The notes: generated by a model not told the origin, from the sequence alone. 49,584 nt of DNA from Micromonospora orduensis (GCF_006228125.1 NZ_VDFY01000151.1:1-49584); one strand, 5' to 3'; shown: positions 1-8,894, numbered from the stretch's first letter. A program made the numbers and translations.

Positions 1-34
1 ATCGTCGGCAGCGTCAGATGTGTATAAGAGCCAG
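1..34. other. Nextera transposase adapter remnant (assembly artefact)
   Basis: Bases 2-34 match the 33-nt Illumina Nextera read-1 adapter at 32 of 33 positions; the only difference is C instead of A at 31. Bases 16-34 are the 19-bp Tn5 mosaic end. The biological sequence begins at about 35. This marks the contig as coming from a Tn5-tagmented library with incomplete adapter trimming. Confidence 0.96.
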
Positions 35-2043
35 ACCGTGACAGTCACCGGGGTGCCGGCCACGCGGAGGCCGTTGACCGCCACGGCACCCAGTTCGACT
101 CCGGCCAGCGGGGTCAGCTGGACCGTTCCACCCGGCACGTTCGGGTAGAGCCCGGTGGCGGCCTGGAGCAGCAGCACCGCGCCCGCGGCGGCCCACGCCT
201 GCGGCCGGCACGCCGCAGGGTACGGCACCGGGCGGTTCACCAGTGACCGGTCGTCGCCGCCGTGCAGCTCGGGCATCCGGTAGTCGAACGCCTCGGCCGC
301 GCTGAGCAGGCCCTCGGCCAGGCCGAGTGCGGCGTCCCGGTGCCCGGCGCGAGCCAGCCCGGCGAGCACGATCGCGGTGTCATGGGTCCAGATCGAGCCA
401 CAGTGGTACGACAGCGGGCTGAAGCCGGCGTCGTCGGTGGACATGGTCCGCAGCCCGAATCCGGCGGCGAGCGTGTCGGTGGTGAGCAGCCGGGCGACCT
501 GGGCCTCCTCGTCGACGGTGAGCAGGCCGGTGCCGAGCAGGTGGCCGATGTTGCTGGTCAGGGAGTCGACGGGGCGCTTGTCCCGGTCGAGGGCCAGGGC
601 GGGCTGCGGGCCGTACCGGCCGTCGACCCAGAAGCTGTCGCGGAACCGGCGGGCCAGGTCGGCGGCGTGTTCGCGCCAGCGGTCCCCGCCCGGTCGGCCG
701 AAGGCGTCCAGCAGCGCGGCGCCGTTGATGGCGGCCTCGTGCGCGTACCCCTGCACCTCGGCCAGCACGATCGGCGCGGTGGCGAGCGATCCGTCGTGGT
801 AGCGGACGGCGTCGCCGGAGTCCTTCCAGCCCTGGTTGGACAGCCCGTGTCCGGTGGTGTCGACGTACTCGACGAGGCCGTCGCCGTCCGGGTCGGCGTG
901 CTCGCCGAGCCAGCGCAGCGCGGCCTCCAGGTGCGGCAGCAGTGGTTCGATCTGCTCGGCGGGCAGACCCCAACGCCAGGCGTCGTGCAGCAGGTTGACC
1001 CAGAGCATTGTGGCGTCGACGGTGCCGTAGTAGGCCGGCGGGAGGCGCAGCCCGTTCGCGGGCAGCGCGACCTCGTGCCCGCGCAGCTCGTGCAGGATCT
1101 TGCCGGGGGACTCCCCGGTGGCCGGGTCGACCCGGGTGCCCTGGCGGCGGGCGAGCACCCGCAGGGTGCCGGCGGCCAGGTCGGTGCCGAGCGGCAGCAT
1201 CATCCGGGCGGCCCAGAGGCTGTCCCGGCCGAACAGGGTGAGGAACCAGGGCACTCCGGCGCCGAGGAAGACGTCCCCGGGGGCGCCGGTCTCGGCCAGC
1301 CGCAGGCCGCGCAGGTCGTCGAGGCTGCGGTCGAGCAGTCGGACGAGGCGTCGGTCGTCGGCGGTCACCTCGGGCCGGGACCACTCCGGCTCGCCGGCCG
1401 GGCCGACGACGACGGCGCGCGGGTCCTCGACGCTGAGCTGCCAGCGCAGCACGGTGTCGCCGCCGCCGGGGGGCAGCTCGACCGGCCAGGTCAGCCGGGG
1501 TGCGGTGGCCCGTTCGCCGCTGGCGAGCACGTGGGCGCCCGGTGCGGTGACGGTGACGGTGATGCCGTCCGCCGCCCAGCTGAGCACGTCCGGCTGGCCG
1601 GTCTTGGCCTCCAGCGGTGCGGCGGCGCCACCGGACTTGACCATCTCGATGGGTGCCAGGTCGCAGCCGAGGTCGACGCTGACGGTGGCCCGTACGCCGA
1701 CCGTGGCGGTGGAGACGATCCGCAGCTCCTCGGTGAGGCCGTTACGGGTGGCCCGGCGGAGTCGGTCGACGCGGACGGTGGGGTCGGGGGCGGGGTCGCC
1801 GAGCCAGCGGGCCAGGCCCACGAAGCGCGCGCCGTGCGGGCCGTCGTCGCCGCGCGTCAGCCCTTCCAGCTCCCGGTCGTCGACCCGTAGCTCGGCCCGC
1901 GCGAGCACCCGGGCGTCGGCGTGGAAGACGCCCTGGACGCCGGTCGGGCGGATCTGCCCGGTCGCGTCCCCGAGTGCGCTGGTAGGGGCCAGGACGACCC
2001 CCACCAACTCGTGCAGGAGGGGTTGCAGCTGGCGTTCGATCAC
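35..2043 (-). CDS. Glycogen-debranching-type glycosidase (amylo-alpha-1,6-glucosidase family), 3'-truncated
   Basis: The minus-strand frame starts at GTG 2043, with GGAG 7 nt upstream, and stays open to the adapter, so the C-terminus is missing. The N-terminal third reads as the beta-rich domain of bacterial glycogen debranching enzymes (VQGVFHADARVLARAEL, then DGPHGARFVGLARWLGD). The rest is an (alpha/alpha)6 catalytic domain with PWFLTLFGRDSLWAARMM, TVDATMLWV, NQGWKDSGDAV and SYHCGSIWTHDTAIVLAGL. GRDS and the NQGWKDS segment carry the acidic residues expected in this family. The role would be hydrolysis of alpha-linked glucosides or branched glucans in the cytoplasm; the true substrate cannot be read from sequence. 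It is transcribed away from a LacI regulator and sugar ABC genes, which suggests shared control. About 669 codons are present. No other frame in this stretch is plausible. Confidence 0.85.
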
Positions 2044-2127
2044 GGTGTGGCTCCAGATCCTCGGGGTGCGGGACGCACGTCTTGACAACGCGCCCGTGGC
2101 GGTGCAAAGTGCGAAACATTCCAGAAA

Positions 2128-2171
2128 CTTGAACGATCCAATCCTGCCTTATCCAGATTGGATCGTTCAAG
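2128..2171. promoter_or_regulatory. 16-bp-arm inverted repeat, probable LacI-family operator
   Basis: Perfect 16-bp arms lie at 2128-2143 and 2156-2171 around a 12-nt spacer. Each arm contains the 13-mer TTGGATCGTTCAA (right arm) or its complement (left arm). The 13-mer is itself a partial dyad, TTG at one end and CAA at the other, as seen in LacI-type operators. The element fills the gap between the divergent glycosidase (start 2043) and the lacI-type gene (start 2189), ending 17 nt before the latter. It would suit autorepression plus control of the neighbour. Function is inferred from structure and position. Confidence 0.6.
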
Positions 2172-2188
2172 ACGGCGAGAGGGATTCA

Positions 2189-3178
2189 GTGCCCGAAAAG
2201 GTGACCATAGCGACGGTGGCCCGGCACGCCCGAGTGAGCCGGCAGACGGTGTCCAACGTGCTCAACGCCCCGCACATCGTGCGGCAGGAGACCCGCCAGC
2301 GGGTCGAGGACGCGATCAACGCGCTCGGCTACCGGGCCAACCAGGCGGCCCGACAGATGCGAACCGGCCGATCCCGGCTGATCGCCGCCCGGATCGAACC
2401 GACCCGCGACGGCATCAACGGCTCCGTGCTCGACCGCTTCCTGCACGGCCTCACCGAGACCGCCGACGCCGCCGGCTACCGCGTGCTGCTCTACACCGCC
2501 CCCGACGACGACCGGGAGATCGCCACCTACGGTGACCTGCTCGGCACGTACGAGCTGGACGCGTTCGTGCTGGTGGGCACCAAGTACGGCGACCCACGTA
2601 CCGAATGGCTCGCCGACCGGGACGTGCCGTTCGTGACGTTCGGCCGGCCATGGGACGCGCTCGACGCGCATCCCTGGGTGGACGTCGACGGCGCCGCCGG
2701 CACCGCCCAGGCCACCCGACGCCTGCTGGACGCCGGCCACCGACGGATCGCGTTCATCGGCTGGCCGGCCGGCTCCGGTGTCGGCGACGACCGGCGCGCC
2801 GGCTGGCACGACACCCTCCTCGCGGCCGACGTCGACCCGACCGGGTTGCACCGGGAGACCGAGGACGGCATCGCCGAGGGCGAACGTCTCATGCGCGACC
2901 TGCTCGTCGCCGCCGCGCCGACCGCCGTGGTCTGCGCCAGCGACTCGCTCGCCCTCGGCGCCCTCCAGGCCGTTCGCGGCACCGAACCGCCGGTGTCGGT
3001 GATCGGCTTCGACGACACACCGGTGGCCGCGGCGGTCGGGCTGACCAGCGTCAGCCAACCGCTCGGCGAAGCCGCCGCCCGCTGCGTGGACCTGCTCACC
3101 GGCGTCCTCGACGGCAACCACGAGAGCCCTCCTCCCGTGCTGCTCCAGCCCTCGCTGGCACTGCGGCACACCGCGTAA
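2189..3178 (+). CDS. LacI-family transcriptional regulator
   Basis: 329 aa starting at GTG 2189, with GAGAGGG about 6 nt upstream; the frame is open further upstream but without regulator-like sequence. The N-terminus is a LacI helix-turn-helix (VTIATVARHARVSRQTVSNV, then a hinge ending NQAARQMRTGRS). A periplasmic-binding-protein-like sugar-sensing domain follows, ending with the typical VIGFDDTPVAAAVGLTSVSQ and LLQPSLALR. It probably represses the adjacent sugar-uptake genes, which follow 25 nt downstream on the same strand, and perhaps the divergent glycosidase, through the inverted repeat just upstream. The ligand is unknown; an alpha-glucoside is a guess from the neighbour. Confidence 0.93.
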   Translation: MPEKVTIATVARHARVSRQTVSNVLNAPHIVRQETRQRVEDAINALGYRANQAARQMRTGRSRLIAARIEPTRDGINGSVLDRFLHGLTETADAAGYRVLLYTAPDDDREIATYGDLLGTYELDAFVLVGTKYGDPRTEWLADRDVPFVTFGRPWDALDAHPWVDVDGAAGTAQATRRLLDAGHRRIAFIGWPAGSGVGDDRRAGWHDTLLAADVDPTGLHRETEDGIAEGERLMRDLLVAAAPTAVVCASDSLALGALQAVRGTEPPVSVIGFDDTPVAAAVGLTSVSQPLGEAAARCVDLLTGVLDGNHESPPPVLLQPSLALRHTA

Positions 3179-3203
3179 CCCCCACCCCCAACAGGAGAAA
3201 CCC

Positions 3204-4451
3204 ATGGCACCTCGAACCCTCACACGGGCGGCGGTGGCCGGCCTCGCCGCCGTCGCCCTGCTCGGCTCCGCGGCCTGCGGCAGCGGCTTCGACGACTCCG
3301 GCGACGCGGCCCAGTCCAGTGGCCCGGCCAGCCTCCAGATCCTGATTGGCTCGTCCGGCGAGGCCGAGACCAAGGCGGTCCAGGACGCCGCGGCGAAATG
3401 GGCCAGCAGCTCCGGCAACACCGCCACGGTCACCCCGGCGCAGGACCTCACCCAGCAGCTCGGCCAGTCCCTCGCCGGCGGCACCCCGCCGGACGTCTTC
3501 TACGTGGACGCGGCCCGGTTCGCCGACTACGCAAGCGTCGGCGCCCTGGAGCCGTACGGGGACAAGATCAGCAACTCGGGCGACTTCTACGAGAGCCTGC
3601 GCACCACGTTCACGTACGACGGCAAGCTCTACTGCGCGCCCAAGGACTTCTCCACCCTGGCGCTCCAGATCAACACGGACCTGTGGGCCAAGGCCGGACT
3701 GACCGACGCCGACGTGCCGACCACCTGGGACCAGCTCACCGCGACCGCGCAGAAGATCAAGGCCAAGGGGCAGGTCCCGCTGGCTCTCGGCGACACCCGG
3801 GACCGGATCGGCGCCTTCCTGGTGCAGAACGGCGGCTGGCTGCTGAGCAAGGACGGCAAGCAGCCGACCGCCGACACCCCGGAGAACCTGGCCGCCCTCC
3901 AGTACGTCAAGTCCCTGCTCACCTCGGGCCTGGCCAAGTACCCGAAGCAGCTCGACGCCGGCTGGTCCGGTGAGGCGTTCGGCAAGGGTAAGGCCGTGAT
4001 GACCATCGAGGGCAACTGGATCAAGGGCGCGCTGCAGAACGACTTCCCGAACGTGAAGTACAAGGTGGTGGCGCTGCCGGCCGGCCCGAAGGGGCAGGGC
4101 ACGCTCTCCTTCACCCAGTGCTGGGGCATCGCGGCGAAGAGCAAGTACAAGGACCAGGCGATCACGTTCGTCGAGGCGATGACCAGCGGCGAGCAGCAGA
4201 TGAGCTTCGCCAAGGCGTTCGGTGTCATGCCGTCCCGCCAGTCGGTGCGCGACCAGTACACCTCCGCGTTTCCGGCGGACAAGGTGTTCGTCGACGGCGC
4301 CGCGTACGCCCAGGGGCCGGTGAACACTCCGAAGATGGACAGCGTCCTGAAGGACCTCGACACCGGTCTGCAGGGCCTGACCAACGGCGACCCGAAGACC
4401 GTGTTGCAGAACTTCGACAAGAACGCCAAGGCGGCGCTCGGCGGCAGCTGA
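3204..4451 (+). CDS. Sugar ABC transporter, solute-binding lipoprotein
   Basis: 415 aa, ATG preceded by AGGAGA. The N-terminus is a lipoprotein signal (RAAVAGLAAVALLGSAAC), with Cys 26 or so as the lipidated residue, so the protein is anchored outside the membrane. The body is an extracellular solute-binding family 1 protein (maltose/multiple-sugar type): PPDVFYVDAARFADYASVGA near the N-terminus, a VMTIEGNWIKGAL segment, and a C-terminal stretch around VFVDGAAYAQGPVNTPKMDSV. It delivers a sugar to the two permeases encoded next. It lies 25 nt after the LacI gene and is probably co-transcribed and induced by the same sugar. Confidence 0.92.
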   Translation: MAPRTLTRAAVAGLAAVALLGSAACGSGFDDSGDAAQSSGPASLQILIGSSGEAETKAVQDAAAKWASSSGNTATVTPAQDLTQQLGQSLAGGTPPDVFYVDAARFADYASVGALEPYGDKISNSGDFYESLRTTFTYDGKLYCAPKDFSTLALQINTDLWAKAGLTDADVPTTWDQLTATAQKIKAKGQVPLALGDTRDRIGAFLVQNGGWLLSKDGKQPTADTPENLAALQYVKSLLTSGLAKYPKQLDAGWSGEAFGKGKAVMTIEGNWIKGALQNDFPNVKYKVVALPAGPKGQGTLSFTQCWGIAAKSKYKDQAITFVEAMTSGEQQMSFAKAFGVMPSRQSVRDQYTSAFPADKVFVDGAAYAQGPVNTPKMDSVLKDLDTGLQGLTNGDPKTVLQNFDKNAKAALGGS

Positions 4452-4523
4452 GGTGACGGCGGGGGTCCCGGCGACCAGCGGGGCCCCCGCCGCACGTCGG
4501 CCCGAGAGAAGAGGGGAGGGGAG

Positions 4524-5645
4524 ATGGCAACCGAGACACTGACCGCCGCGTCGACCGCGCCCGGGACGAGCCCTCGCCGGCGCCGGGGCGGAACCCGCGG
4601 CAACGAGAACCTCGCCGGGTGGCTCTTCGTCGCGCCGGTGATCGTCATCCTGGGGCTGTTCCTGCTGCTGCCGATCCTGATGGCGCTCTGGGTCAGCCTG
4701 ACCGACTGGAACGGCCAGGGCAGCCCGTTCACCGGCGACGTGCCGTTCGTCGGCGCGCACAACTACACCCAGTTGTTCACCGAGGACGGGCTGGCCCGCC
4801 GCGACTTCATGACCAGCATCCGCAACAACATGTACTACGTGGCGATCGTGGTGCCGGCGCAGACCGTGCTCGCGCTCGGCCTGGCGCTGGTCGTCAACAA
4901 CCGGATGCTCAAGGGCAAGAGCTTCTTCCGCAGCGCCTTCTACTTCCCCTCGGTCACCAGTTCCGTCGCGATCAGCGTGGTGTTCCTGTTCCTGTTCGCC
5001 AACTCCGGCGCGGTCAACGCGCTGCTCGGCTTCCTCGGGATCGACGGCCCGGAGTGGTTCGCCGACTCCCGTGGCCTACTGCACCTGCTCTTCGGCGCGG
5101 TCGGCGTCGACTCGCCGCCGGCGGCCCTGGCCGACGGCGGCCCGTTCGGGCTGACCTGGTGGGACTGGCTGGCCGGCCCCAGCGTGGCGATGATCTCGAT
5201 CATCACGTTGGTCGTCTGGACCACCTCCGGCACGTTCATGCTGATGTTCCTGGCCGGGCTCCAGAACGTCCCGGTGGCGCTGGACGAGGCGAGCACCCTC
5301 GACGGCGCGTCCCGCTGGCAGCGGTTCCGCCACGTCACCCTGCCGATGATCAGGCCCACCACGTTCCTGGTGCTCACCCTCGGCCTGATCGGCTCCTGGC
5401 AGGTCTTCGACCAGGTGTACGTGATGAGTCAGGGCGACCCGGCCAAGACCACCGTCACCCCGGCGTACCTGTCGTACCGGACCGCGTTCCGGGACTTCGA
5501 CTACGGCTCCGGCGCGGCGATCTCGTTCGTCCTGTTCCTGATCATCATCGTGCTCACGCTGATCCAGCGCCGGGCGCTGGCCGAGCGGGACACCGACCGG
5601 CCGCGCCGCGGCTGGCGGCGTCGACGCGTACCGGAGAGGTCCTGA
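4524..5645 (+). CDS. Sugar ABC transporter permease, MalF type
   Basis: 373 aa, ATG with a strong GGGGAGGGGAG Shine-Dalgarno directly upstream. Six or so membrane helices, beginning with LAGWLFVAPVIVILGLFLLL. The EAA loop that contacts the ATPase is clear: DEASTLDGASRWQRFRHVTL followed by PMIRPT. It forms the membrane channel with the next gene. About 40 hydrophobic-helix-poor residues separate two helices around LFGAVGVDSPPAALADGGPF, a longer external loop than in many homologues. No ATPase gene follows; in actinomycetes such importers commonly use a shared MsiK-type ATPase encoded elsewhere. Confidence 0.93.
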   Translation: MATETLTAASTAPGTSPRRRRGGTRGNENLAGWLFVAPVIVILGLFLLLPILMALWVSLTDWNGQGSPFTGDVPFVGAHNYTQLFTEDGLARRDFMTSIRNNMYYVAIVVPAQTVLALGLALVVNNRMLKGKSFFRSAFYFPSVTSSVAISVVFLFLFANSGAVNALLGFLGIDGPEWFADSRGLLHLLFGAVGVDSPPAALADGGPFGLTWWDWLAGPSVAMISIITLVVWTTSGTFMLMFLAGLQNVPVALDEASTLDGASRWQRFRHVTLPMIRPTTFLVLTLGLIGSWQVFDQVYVMSQGDPAKTTVTPAYLSYRTAFRDFDYGSGAAISFVLFLIIIVLTLIQRRALAERDTDRPRRGWRRRRVPERS

Positions 5646-5646
5646 G

Positions 5647-6522
5647 ATGGCCGTTCCGACCGACCGCCCGGCGGGGCGCGACCACCGCGCGGCCCGCACG
5701 CTGGCCACCCGTTTCCTGGGGTACGCCACGCTTGTCTTCTTCGGGTTGGTGTTCCTCTACCCGTTCGTCATCCAGATCGGCAACTCGCTCAAGACCGAGT
5801 CGGACGCGGCGGCGAACCCGCTCTCGCCGTTTCCGGACCCGCTCAGCCTGGCCGGCTTCGAACGGATCTTCGCCGGCACCAACTTCCCGCTCTGGCTGGG
5901 CAACTCGCTGCTGGTGACGGTGCTGGTCACCCTCGGGCGGGTGTTCTTCGACTCGCTCGCCGGGTACGCGTTGGCCCGGCTGCGATTCCGGGGTCGCGGC
6001 GGACTGTTCGCGGCCGTCATCGCGGTGATGGCGGTGCCCGGCGTGGTGCTGCTGATCCCGAAGTTCCTGGTGCTCAACCAGCTCGGCATCTACAACAGCT
6101 ACGCCGGTCTGGTGGTGCCGCTGCTGGCCGACGCGGCGGGCGTGTTCATCATGAAGCAGTTCTTCGAGTCGATCCCGGTGAGCGTGGAGGAGGCCGCCCG
6201 CATCGACGGGGCGAGCATCTTCCGTACCTTCTGGTCGGTGGTGCTGCCGATGGCGAAACCGGCGCTGATCACCCTGACCATCCTGTCGTTCCAGGGCTCG
6301 TGGAACGAGTTCCCGCACAGCCTCGTGTCGGTGCAGGACCCGGACCTCTTCACCCTGCCGCGCGGCCTGGCCGACCTGGTCAGCGGCTCCCTGGGCAGCG
6401 GCACCCAGTACCCGCTCAAGCTGGGCGCCGCGCTGCTCGCCACGATCCCGGTGGCGATCATCTTCGTGGTGTTCCAGCGGTACTTCGTCCGCGACGCCAA
6501 CGACGGCTCGGACAAGGGCTGA
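5647..6522 (+). CDS. Sugar ABC transporter permease, MalG type
   Basis: 291 aa, starting 1 nt after the stop of the first permease, so the two are translationally linked. Six predicted membrane helices, from LGYATLVFFGLVFLYPFVIQ onward. The EAA motif reads EEAARIDGASIFRTFWSVVL followed by PMAKPAL. The C-terminus ends in a typical QRYFVRD segment. It completes the heterodimeric channel for the binding protein at 3204. A perfect 34-bp palindrome follows the stop, probably ending the operon. Confidence 0.94.
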   Translation: MAVPTDRPAGRDHRAARTLATRFLGYATLVFFGLVFLYPFVIQIGNSLKTESDAAANPLSPFPDPLSLAGFERIFAGTNFPLWLGNSLLVTVLVTLGRVFFDSLAGYALARLRFRGRGGLFAAVIAVMAVPGVVLLIPKFLVLNQLGIYNSYAGLVVPLLADAAGVFIMKQFFESIPVSVEEAARIDGASIFRTFWSVVLPMAKPALITLTILSFQGSWNEFPHSLVSVQDPDLFTLPRGLADLVSGSLGSGTQYPLKLGAALLATIPVAIIFVVFQRYFVRDANDGSDKG

Positions 6523-6526
6523 CCCG

Positions 6527-6560
6527 GACCGGTGCGGCGGCCCGGGCCGCCGCACCGGTC
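6527..6560. terminator. 34-bp perfect palindrome, bidirectional terminator
   Basis: The 17-bp arms are exact complements, centred between 6543 and 6544 (core GGCGGCCCGGGCCGCC). It sits between the stop of the permease at 6522 and the stop of the convergent acetyltransferase at 6559. No T-tract is visible, as is usual for actinomycete terminators. Confidence 0.75.
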
Positions 6561-7134
6561 ACTCGACCTTCTCGGCCGGAACTCCCACGTGCAGGCGGAC
6601 CTGCGGCACCAGCATGTCGTCGACGTCCAGCGCCCGGGCCGCGCCGTCGGGCTCCCACCCGGTGCTGGTGAGGAACTTGCGGGTCGCCTCGTCACCGTCG
6701 AACGCCCAGGCCACCGCCCGTCCCATCCCGTCCTCCCGCCACAGGTCCACGGTGGCGGCGAGCAGTCGACTGCCGTGCCCCCGCCGACCCCAGCGCGGCT
6801 CCACCAGCAGGTCGGTCACGGCGGCCACGTCCGGGCCGAGCGCGTCGGCCGGCTCGCCTGGCGCCAGTGCCTCGGCGTCGGCCGGGCCGGAGGCCGCGAA
6901 CCCCACCAGATACGATTGCTCGGCCTGTTCGACGGCGACCAGCACCCGGTGCGCGCCCGAGGGCGGCTCCAGCACCGCGGCGCTCCACCGCCGGGCGAGG
7001 AACGCCTCGTCCAGGTTGTCGAGCACATGCCGAGGAAGGATCCGGCGGTACGCGACCCGCCAGGTCGCGAGCTGGATGCGTGCGATCTCGCCGGCGTCCT
7101 CGGGACGCGCCGGGCGGACGTACCCGAGAGCCAT
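6559..7134 (-). CDS. GNAT-family N-acetyltransferase
   Basis: 191 aa from ATG 7134. It starts with the GNAT beta1-alpha1 pattern VRPARPEDAGEIARIQLATW and carries the acetyl-CoA loop VTDLLVEPRWGRRGHGSRLL (Q/RxxGxG/A region, about residues 105-124), followed by ATRKFLTSTGWEPDG near the C-terminus. It transfers an acetyl group from acetyl-CoA to an unidentified amine. A TAGGCT box lies 8 nt before the ATG, with no Shine-Dalgarno, which suggests a leaderless message. It faces the sugar operon and diverges from the GT87 gene at 7170. Confidence 0.92.
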   Translation of the reverse strand: MALGYVRPARPEDAGEIARIQLATWRVAYRRILPRHVLDNLDEAFLARRWSAAVLEPPSGAHRVLVAVEQAEQSYLVGFAASGPADAEALAPGEPADALGPDVAAVTDLLVEPRWGRRGHGSRLLAATVDLWREDGMGRAVAWAFDGDEATRKFLTSTGWEPDGAARALDVDDMLVPQVRLHVGVPAEKVE

Positions 7135-7142
7135 GGGACGGA

Positions 7143-7148
7143 AGCCTA
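7143..7148 (-). promoter_or_regulatory. Candidate -10 box of the GNAT gene (leaderless)
   Basis: On the minus strand the hexamer TAGGCT ends 8 nt before the ATG at 7134, so a transcript would begin at or next to the start codon. No ribosome binding site is visible. The -35 region is weak. Confidence 0.45.
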
Positions 7149-7169
7149 CGCAGGGCCAGGGAGGCGACG

Positions 7170-8444
7170 GTGGCGCAGGGTGCCAACAGGACGGCCGCGC
7201 AGGTCGTGGGCGTGGTGGCGCTCGCCGCGGCGGTCACCGCGTTCCTCGCCGTCGCGGCCGTACGGCACGGCTTCTTCGACCTGAAGGTCTACTACGGCGC
7301 GTTGACGTGGTGGGTGCACGACGGCGGGGAGATCTACGACTACCTGAAACCCAACACCCAGTACGGCTTCACCTATCCGCCGTTCGCCGCGCTGGTCATG
7401 CTGCCCATGGCGTACCTGCCGTGGTCGGCCGCGATCGTGGTGAGCGTGCTCGCCAGCGTGGTCACCACCACCGTCCTGATCTGGTGGCTGGTCGACCCGA
7501 TCGCCAGGCGCGCCGGCTGGACCCGGTGGTTCGCCCTCGCCGTGGCGCTCTGCCTGGCCGCCGCGTTCGAGCCGATGCGGGAGACGGTCAACTTCGGTCA
7601 GGTGAACACGCTGCTGCTCTTCCTGGTGGCGGTGGACCTGCTGCGGCTGCTGCCGGCCGGCAACCGCTGGGCGGGTGTGGGGATCGGCCTGGCCACCGCG
7701 ATCAAGCTGACGCCTGGCATCTTCATCGTCTACCTGCTGGTCACCGGGCGGTGGCGCGCGGCGCTGACCGCCAGCGGCACGGCCGCCGGGGTGTCCCTGC
7801 TGGCCGGTGCGCTCTTCCCGGACGCGTCCCGGGAGTTCTGGACCGAGGCGCTGTGGAACACGGGCCGGGTGGGCGAGCTGGCCTTCGTGTCCAACCAGTC
7901 GCTGCGCGGGGTGGTCGCCCGGCTCGACCCGCAGCACCCGAGCACCCTGCTGTGGCTGCTGCTCGTGCTCGGCACCCTGGCGCTCTGGGCCTGGCGGTCC
8001 CGGGCGGCCGTCGCGGCGGGTGACGAGGCGACCGGCCTGGCGCTGACCGGCGCCGTGATGTGCCTGGTCAGCCCGGTCACCTGGGTGCACCACCTGGTCT
8101 GGCTGCTGCCCGCGCTGATCCTCCTTGTCGACAACGCGATGGCCGCGCCCGCCGGCCGCCGCCGGCGCGTCCTGCTCGCCGCCGTGACCATCGGGTACGT
8201 GCTGCTGATCAGCCGGACCGTGTGGGTCTGGGAGAAGGACTTCACAGGCGTCGACGGCTTCCTGGGCAGCAACGCCTACGTCTGGATCAGCCTCGCGCTG
8301 CTGGCCTTCCTGCCGATCCGCCGGTGGCTGACCCCGGGCGGGTCACCCGTCGAGACGTCCGGCGTACCGCAGCTCGACCAGCCCGACCGGCCCGCGCCCG
8401 CCGGCGAGCGGCACCTGGTAGGTCGACCGCTCACCGTCAGGTGA
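7170..8444 (+). CDS. GT87-family polyprenol-phosphate mannosyltransferase-like membrane protein
   Basis: 424 aa from GTG 7170, preceded by AGGGAGG at good spacing. About ten hydrophobic helices. Family marks of the DUF2029/GT87 group are the early acidic FFDLKVYYGALTWW (catalytic Asp candidate), NTQYGFTYPPFAAL, FGQVNTLLLFLVAVDLLRL, GLATAIKLTPGIFIVYLL and VSPVTWVHHLVWLLPAL. Relatives such as mycobacterial PimE add mannose from polyprenol-phosphate-mannose to lipid glycans on the outer face of the membrane; the acceptor here is unknown. The last 34 codons run antisense into the C-terminus of the convergent acetyltransferase at 8343, giving a polar Pro-rich tail unlike the rest. Confidence 0.88.
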   Translation: MAQGANRTAAQVVGVVALAAAVTAFLAVAAVRHGFFDLKVYYGALTWWVHDGGEIYDYLKPNTQYGFTYPPFAALVMLPMAYLPWSAAIVVSVLASVVTTTVLIWWLVDPIARRAGWTRWFALAVALCLAAAFEPMRETVNFGQVNTLLLFLVAVDLLRLLPAGNRWAGVGIGLATAIKLTPGIFIVYLLVTGRWRAALTASGTAAGVSLLAGALFPDASREFWTEALWNTGRVGELAFVSNQSLRGVVARLDPQHPSTLLWLLLVLGTLALWAWRSRAAVAAGDEATGLALTGAVMCLVSPVTWVHHLVWLLPALILLVDNAMAAPAGRRRRVLLAAVTIGYVLLISRTVWVWEKDFTGVDGFLGSNAYVWISLALLAFLPIRRWLTPGGSPVETSGVPQLDQPDRPAPAGERHLVGRPLTVR

Positions 8445-8894
8445 CAGCCCGACCCGTTCGCAGAACCGGCGGGCCCGCTTGTTGTCCGCCAGCACCCACA
8501 GCCGGTAGCCGGTCCAGCCCCGCTCGCTGAGCCCGACGCGGGCGGCGTCGAGCAGGGCGGCGGCCGTCCCGTCACCCCAGAACGCCGGCTCGACGTAGAG
8601 CGCCAGCACCTCGCCGACCGCCGGGTCCAGGTCGTCCCGGTCCTGGTTGCGGCGGTACGGCCCGAAGGTGGTGAAGCCGACGACCAGCCCGTCCACCTCA
8701 CCGAGCAGGGTGGTGAACGGGTGTTCCGGGTCGGCGGTGCCGACGTCCCGGCGGCGCTGCGCCCAGGCCACCACGTTGAGCCGACCGAGCACCTCGTCCG
8801 GCATGAAGCCGGCGTAGCCCGCCTGCCAGCCGTGCACGTGCACCCGGGCGACCGCCTCGGCGTCGTCCGGTTCCTCCCGGCGGATGGTCAGCAT
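8343..8894 (-). CDS. GNAT-family N-acetyltransferase
   Basis: 183 aa from ATG 8894. The N-terminus IRREEPDDAEAVARVHVHGW and the acetyl-CoA loop ALYVEPAFWGDGTAAALLDA (about residues 97-116) are classic GNAT features; the segment RLWVLADNKRARRFCERVG follows, and the protein ends with LVELRYAGRLDG. The substrate is unknown. Its 3' end overlaps the convergent GT87 gene by 102 bp, and the overlapping part contains normal family C-terminal sequence (ERSTYQVPLAGG...VELRY), so the overlap is real for this gene. A TAGAAC hexamer lies 6 nt before the ATG and no Shine-Dalgarno is seen. Confidence 0.92.
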   Translation of the reverse strand: MLTIRREEPDDAEAVARVHVHGWQAGYAGFMPDEVLGRLNVVAWAQRRRDVGTADPEHPFTTLLGEVDGLVVGFTTFGPYRRNQDRDDLDPAVGEVLALYVEPAFWGDGTAAALLDAARVGLSERGWTGYRLWVLADNKRARRFCERVGLSPDGERSTYQVPLAGGRGPVGLVELRYAGRLDG

